Assembly (NCBI GenBank): GCA_045591095.1
Contig: JAZNSF010000007.1
Location: forward strand, 12,121-76,120
DNA length: 64,000 nucleotides
Source of the DNA: SIG440 sp045591095
GTDB taxonomy: Bacteria > Bacillota > Clostridia > Monoglobales > Monoglobaceae
Reading direction: 5' to 3'
Below the pieces are notes generated by a model. It had not been told where the DNA came from. It made no database searches and saw nothing but the letters and a program-made list of their open reading frames with translations. The position numbers and the translations under genes were made by a program. Shown here one piece after another: positions 61,638 through 64,000 of this stretch (positions are counted from its first letter, which is position 1; every line of letters begins with the position of its first letter).

Positions 61638-62462
61638 TTATAAGCGTATTGTTTCTCCTGCCTTTACGCAGTATACTTCTCTATCAATTTCTGCCCAGAC
61701 ATCAATCGCTGACGGATTGTGTATAATCTTTTTGTCAAAGCTTGTCAGGAGTCTTTCATAAGCCTTTACATAATCATAAATCTCGATATTTGTAGCATAC
61801 CAGATGTGTTTATGACCTCCGGCATATTCGCAAAACTTTTCAAAAAGTTCCCAGTTGTCATCATTATCAAATTCGTAGCTATGTCCCCACAGATAAAACA
61901 TCTCTGCATTGCCAAACTTATTCGGGACCTCGACAAACTTCTTTATAAGCTCGTCAAGATGCTCGTAGCGGTGACTGCAGGTTGGGTGAAGCATCAGCCA
62001 GTTTTCGGGGAACCCAAAACCATATGTCGCATTAACCGTTCTTGCATAGCAAATATGACATTTTTCCAGTATGTCAATAACTTTTTGATTGTACGTTCCA
62101 AAAGGATAAGCCATACCCCTTGCAAGCTGTCCATAATCGTTTTCTATAGCTTTTCGGTCTTCTGTTATCTGATATATCATCTCAGCTGTATCCAATTTTT
62201 CCAAAAATACATGATTGTAAGTATGAACACCAACCTCGTGCCCGGAATTTATATAAAGCTCCTTTGCTTCCGAAAGCTTCATTATGCCCGCATATTTTTC
62301 ACGAACAGCATCCTCAGGGAGATACAAACCCGAATTAACATTAAAAGTCCCCTTGATGCCGTGTTTGTCCAAAATCCCAATCATTCTTATGTCCTGAACA
62401 ACCCCGTCGTCATAACTTAAAGTCAAGACCTTTAGTTTCCCATCCTTAAGTCTCATTTTCAT
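61638..62462 (-). CDS. Polysaccharide deacetylase-family protein (NodB homology)
   Basis: A 274-aa CE4-type enzyme without signal peptide. The catalytic Asp pair is in LSYDDGVVQD (residues 15-24), the metal histidines in GHEVGVHTYNH, and Pro/Gly in RGMAYPFGTYN. The C-terminal part (MFYLWGHSYEFDNDDNW) is typical of cytosolic or non-secreted members. The substrate, possibly a sugar or amide metabolite, is unknown. AAGGGGGGG precedes the ATG. It lies between ybaK and the PPIase gene. Confidence 0.85.
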   Translation of the reverse strand: MKMRLKDGKLKVLTLSYDDGVVQDIRMIGILDKHGIKGTFNVNSGLYLPEDAVREKYAGIMKLSEAKELYINSGHEVGVHTYNHVFLEKLDTAEMIYQITEDRKAIENDYGQLARGMAYPFGTYNQKVIDILEKCHICYARTVNATYGFGFPENWLMLHPTCSHRYEHLDELIKKFVEVPNKFGNAEMFYLWGHSYEFDNDDNWELFEKFCEYAGGHKHIWYATNIEIYDYVKAYERLLTSFDKKIIHNPSAIDVWAEIDREVYCVKAGETIRL

Positions 62463-62519
62463 ATTATTTCCCCCCCCTTCCTTTCAGACAAAATTTAAGA
62501 GTAAAAAATCACCAAGCCA

Positions 62520-62993
62520 CTACCTTGCTATCTTACCTGACTTTGCGCCGATAAGTTCGATTAGATTATCCGGTGGAAGTTCAACCTGATACCCGATTTT
62601 CCCGGCGCTGAAAACTATGGTTTCAAACTTTTTCGAGGACTCGTCAACAACTGTTACATACTGTTTTTTCATACCTATGGGCGAGCAACCGCCTCTTACG
62701 TAGCCTGTAATTTTGTTGATGTCCTTTACCTGTATCATTTCAACCGATTTTTCGCCCACAGCCGCGGCGCAGGCCTTAAGGTCAAGTTCGCACGTCACGG
62801 GGATAACAAAAACATAATATTTTTTTGAAGGAGAAGCCGTAACCAATGTCTTAAATACTTTTTCTGGATTTTTCCCTATTTTCTCGGCTACCGAGCATCC
62901 GTCAAAGTTCCCGTCTGCGTCGTAGGTGTGTAATTTATATTCAATCTTATTTGTTTCGAGAATTCTCATTACATTTGTTTTAAAGTTTGCCAA
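62520..62993 (-). CDS. ybaK: Cys-tRNA(Pro)/Cys-tRNA(Cys) deacylase YbaK
   Basis: Clears cysteine mischarged on tRNA-Pro. About 157 aa of YbaK/INS-like fold with KVFKTLVTASPSKKYYVFVIP, the catalytic-lysine region, and GGCSPIGMKKQY. It complements the ProS in this window, which lacks an editing domain. I take TTG 62993 (MANFKTNVMRIL) as start, which matches the family N-terminus; a GTG at 63002 is also in frame. Confidence 0.9.
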   Translation of the reverse strand: MANFKTNVMRILETNKIEYKLHTYDADGNFDGCSVAEKIGKNPEKVFKTLVTASPSKKYYVFVIPVTCELDLKACAAAVGEKSVEMIQVKDINKITGYVRGGCSPIGMKKQYVTVVDESSKKFETIVFSAGKIGYQVELPPDNLIELIGAKSGKIAR

Positions 62994-63203
62994 AAAAATC
63001 ACCCGACCATTTTAATAAAATTGCATGTATTCCAATTGCAAAAATCAATTATAAATATTTACACAACTACTCCATTGTACCAAATAAAATTGTATCACAC
63101 TTACCCCGAATTTGCAACATTTTTTAGCATCTCCTATAACTTTATTTTCTGTGGAATAAATTTTTTGTTGAGATTTCTCAAAGAAATTAATTTTTACACA
63201 AAG

Positions 63204-63236
63204 AAAATAGGCAAAGTTACAAACTCTGCCTATTTT
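63204..63236. terminator. Possible bidirectional terminator
   Basis: AAAATAGGCA (63204-63213) pairs with TGCCTATTTT (63227-63236). It may end the minus-strand RNA starting near 63655 if the weaker hairpin at 63298-63322 does not. Confidence 0.55.
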
Positions 63237-63289
63237 ATATTTTACCAACTACTTTAATTGTCACCCAAAAGAATTATCTTCTCTGCTTT

Positions 63290-63655
63290 CAGCAAAAACA
63301 CATTTTTTAAAGTCTTATGTGTGCAGCCTTATTTATTATTTTAATCACTTTCTACGGCAGTTAAGGTTCTGTCGGCTTTTTTGTAGAGTACAGCATCTCT
63401 CCGGCAATTTGTCAGTATGTCCGGCTACATTCAACGATACGTTTTGCTTACAATGTGCTTTCAAAAGATTACTTACACAAAGGTCAATGATACATTTTTT
63501 TCAATTCACAAGGTTACTATGACAAGCCCATGTATCATATAGGTGTATCAAACCTAAACGGCTTCTACATTATAAAATAATGTACCTCCGGAAATTCCCC
63601 GGAACGCTCTGAGCCTAAACACTATTTACCCTCGCTCAGACGAGCCTCTTTTTCA
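63290..63655 (-). ncRNA. Candidate long structured non-coding RNA
   Basis: A near-perfect promoter (63662-63690) drives about 365 nt with no plausible ORF but locally GC-rich, stem-forming sequence. Minus-strand stems include CTGAGC/GCTCAG, TCCGG/CCGGA, TACATTAT/ATAATGTA and TGATACAT/ATGTATCA. A weak terminator-like hairpin (ACACAT/ATGTGT then TTTTTG, plus positions 63298-63322) may mark the 3' end, else 63204-63236. I find no RNase P, tmRNA or SRP signature. A raiA-type RNA is one possibility; the family is not assigned. Confidence 0.6.
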
Positions 63656-63661
63656 TTTTCT

Positions 63662-63690
63662 ATTATACCATAACCAAAAATGTTTGTCAA
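63662..63690 (-). promoter_or_regulatory. Strong promoter of the candidate ncRNA
   Basis: On the minus strand perfect TTGACA (63690-63685), a 17-bp spacer, perfect TATAAT (63667-63662). Confidence 0.85.
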
Positions 63691-63712
63691 CATATTACAT
63701 TAAATCTATAAC

Positions 63713-63758
63713 ATAACGGTTTACCCGTACACGAAATCGCGCACGGGTAAACCGTTAT
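63713..63758. repeat. 16-bp perfect inverted repeat
   Basis: ATAACGGTTTACCCGT (63713-63728) and its exact complement at 63743-63758, loop of 14 nt. No T run follows on either side, so it is not a simple terminator. Confidence 0.8.
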
Positions 63759-63826
63759 AATTGCAAATCAGCCCCCGCAGAACCCCCTCCGTACTCATTG
63801 AAAAGCTGTGTTTCTACTGCATATAA

Positions 63827-63861
63827 AAACAAGGCTTGCGTGATACAAACCTTGTTTTTAC
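63827..63861 (-). terminator. Terminator of the right-edge gene
   Basis: AAAAACAAGG pairs with CCTTGTTTTT, followed on the minus strand by TTTTTATATG. It lies 17 nt after the stop at 63880-63878. Confidence 0.8.
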
Positions 63862-63877
63862 AAAATCATCCTCTTAT

Positions 63878-64000
63878 TTATTTTTTTTCAATAGTAATAT
63901 ATTCATGAAATTTTATATAAAGATCTCTTTCGCTAACATCAAAAATTGATGTTACCTCATTTTCTTTATTTCTCACTTCCCACTTTCCATTTTTTCTTAA
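63878..64000 (-). CDS. Unrecognised protein, last 40 codons (runs off right edge)
   Basis: An open minus-strand frame entering from the edge encodes 40 residues ending IKFHEYITIEKK before TAA at 63880-63878, and a clear terminator follows. The composition is charged and not membrane-like (NGKWEVRNKENEV, SIFDVSERDLY). Codon choice and the terminator support a true C-terminus. No family can be named from so short a piece. Confidence 0.6.
   Translation of the reverse strand, partial: LRKNGKWEVRNKENEVTSIFDVSERDLYIKFHEYITIEKK

Noticed and set aside
63319..63522. Open frame on the plus strand in the right-end region
   Set aside because: It is antisense to the candidate ncRNA, has no ribosome site and contains many rare-looking codons; more likely chance.
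1..64000. CRISPR array, tRNA or rRNA genes, prophage, or insertion sequence with transposase
   Set aside because: I saw no regularly spaced repeats, no tRNA cloverleaf or rRNA sequence, and no integrase, transposase or phage structural gene.

Overview
The window looks like chromosome from an uncultured, spore-forming member of the Clostridia (Bacillota). The evidence is a complete spoIIIAA-AH operon, a SpoIID-like protein, an IspH-S1 fusion, the meso-diaminopimelate dehydrogenase route, a ClpE-like chaperone and strong AGGAGG ribosome-binding sites. Intergenic DNA is AT-rich. At least 17 sigma-A-type promoters are readable, nearly all with 17-bp spacers, and TTG starts are common. Most genes lie on the minus strand in housekeeping operons, with plus-strand islands at about 1.3-2.0, 5.4-7.8, 20.9-22.8 and 44.4-48.6 kb.

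Layout. 1-493 is the start of an EF-G-like GTPase. 494-1791 holds no convincing ORF, but has a family of palindromic repeats (673-1302) and two related attenuator-type leader RNAs in tandem; the second precedes a 70-codon orphan ORF. Then ileS and a divergent ClpE-like ATPase; a block of two radical-SAM genes, luxS and rnc; acpP; and recA-recX-rimO-pgsA. 15.3-20.7 kb is a sugar-nucleotide operon (capE-capF-capG plus a CapD/FlaA1-like gene) expected to make UDP-N-acetyl-L-fucosamine. A small XRE regulator with a truncated ComEC follows, then murD.

24.3-34.3 kb carries ychF, a small coiled-coil gene, cmk, plsC and ispH-S1, then proS, cdaA, cdaR and a COG2509 flavoprotein. 34.5-44.2 kb carries copA (with an apparent internal start for a CopZ-like chaperone), secDF, a TIGR04086-like membrane gene, yajC, tgt, queA and a SpoIID-like gene. 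44.4-49.7 kb groups asd, dapB, an ECF S component, an NhaC-type antiporter with an unusual zinc-ribbon insert, and ddh. 49.8-55.5 kb is trmO and spoIIIA. 55.6-63.0 kb holds hflX, a PBP/RodA/FHA cassette, a parvulin-type PPIase, a polysaccharide deacetylase and ybaK. The right end has a strong promoter driving what looks like a long structured non-coding RNA, a 16-bp perfect palindrome and the last 40 codons of an unrecognised gene.

Themes. Envelope and spore development dominate: DAP, murD, PBP/RodA, SpoIIIA channel, SpoIID, c-di-AMP synthesis. Translation and RNA modification form a second theme: ileS, proS, tgt, queA, trmO, rimO, rnc, ybaK, hflX. The best leads for something undescribed are the tandem leader RNAs with their orphan ORF, the right-end ncRNA, the palindromic repeat family, the CxxCxGxG insert in the antiporter and the in-frame chaperone start inside copA.
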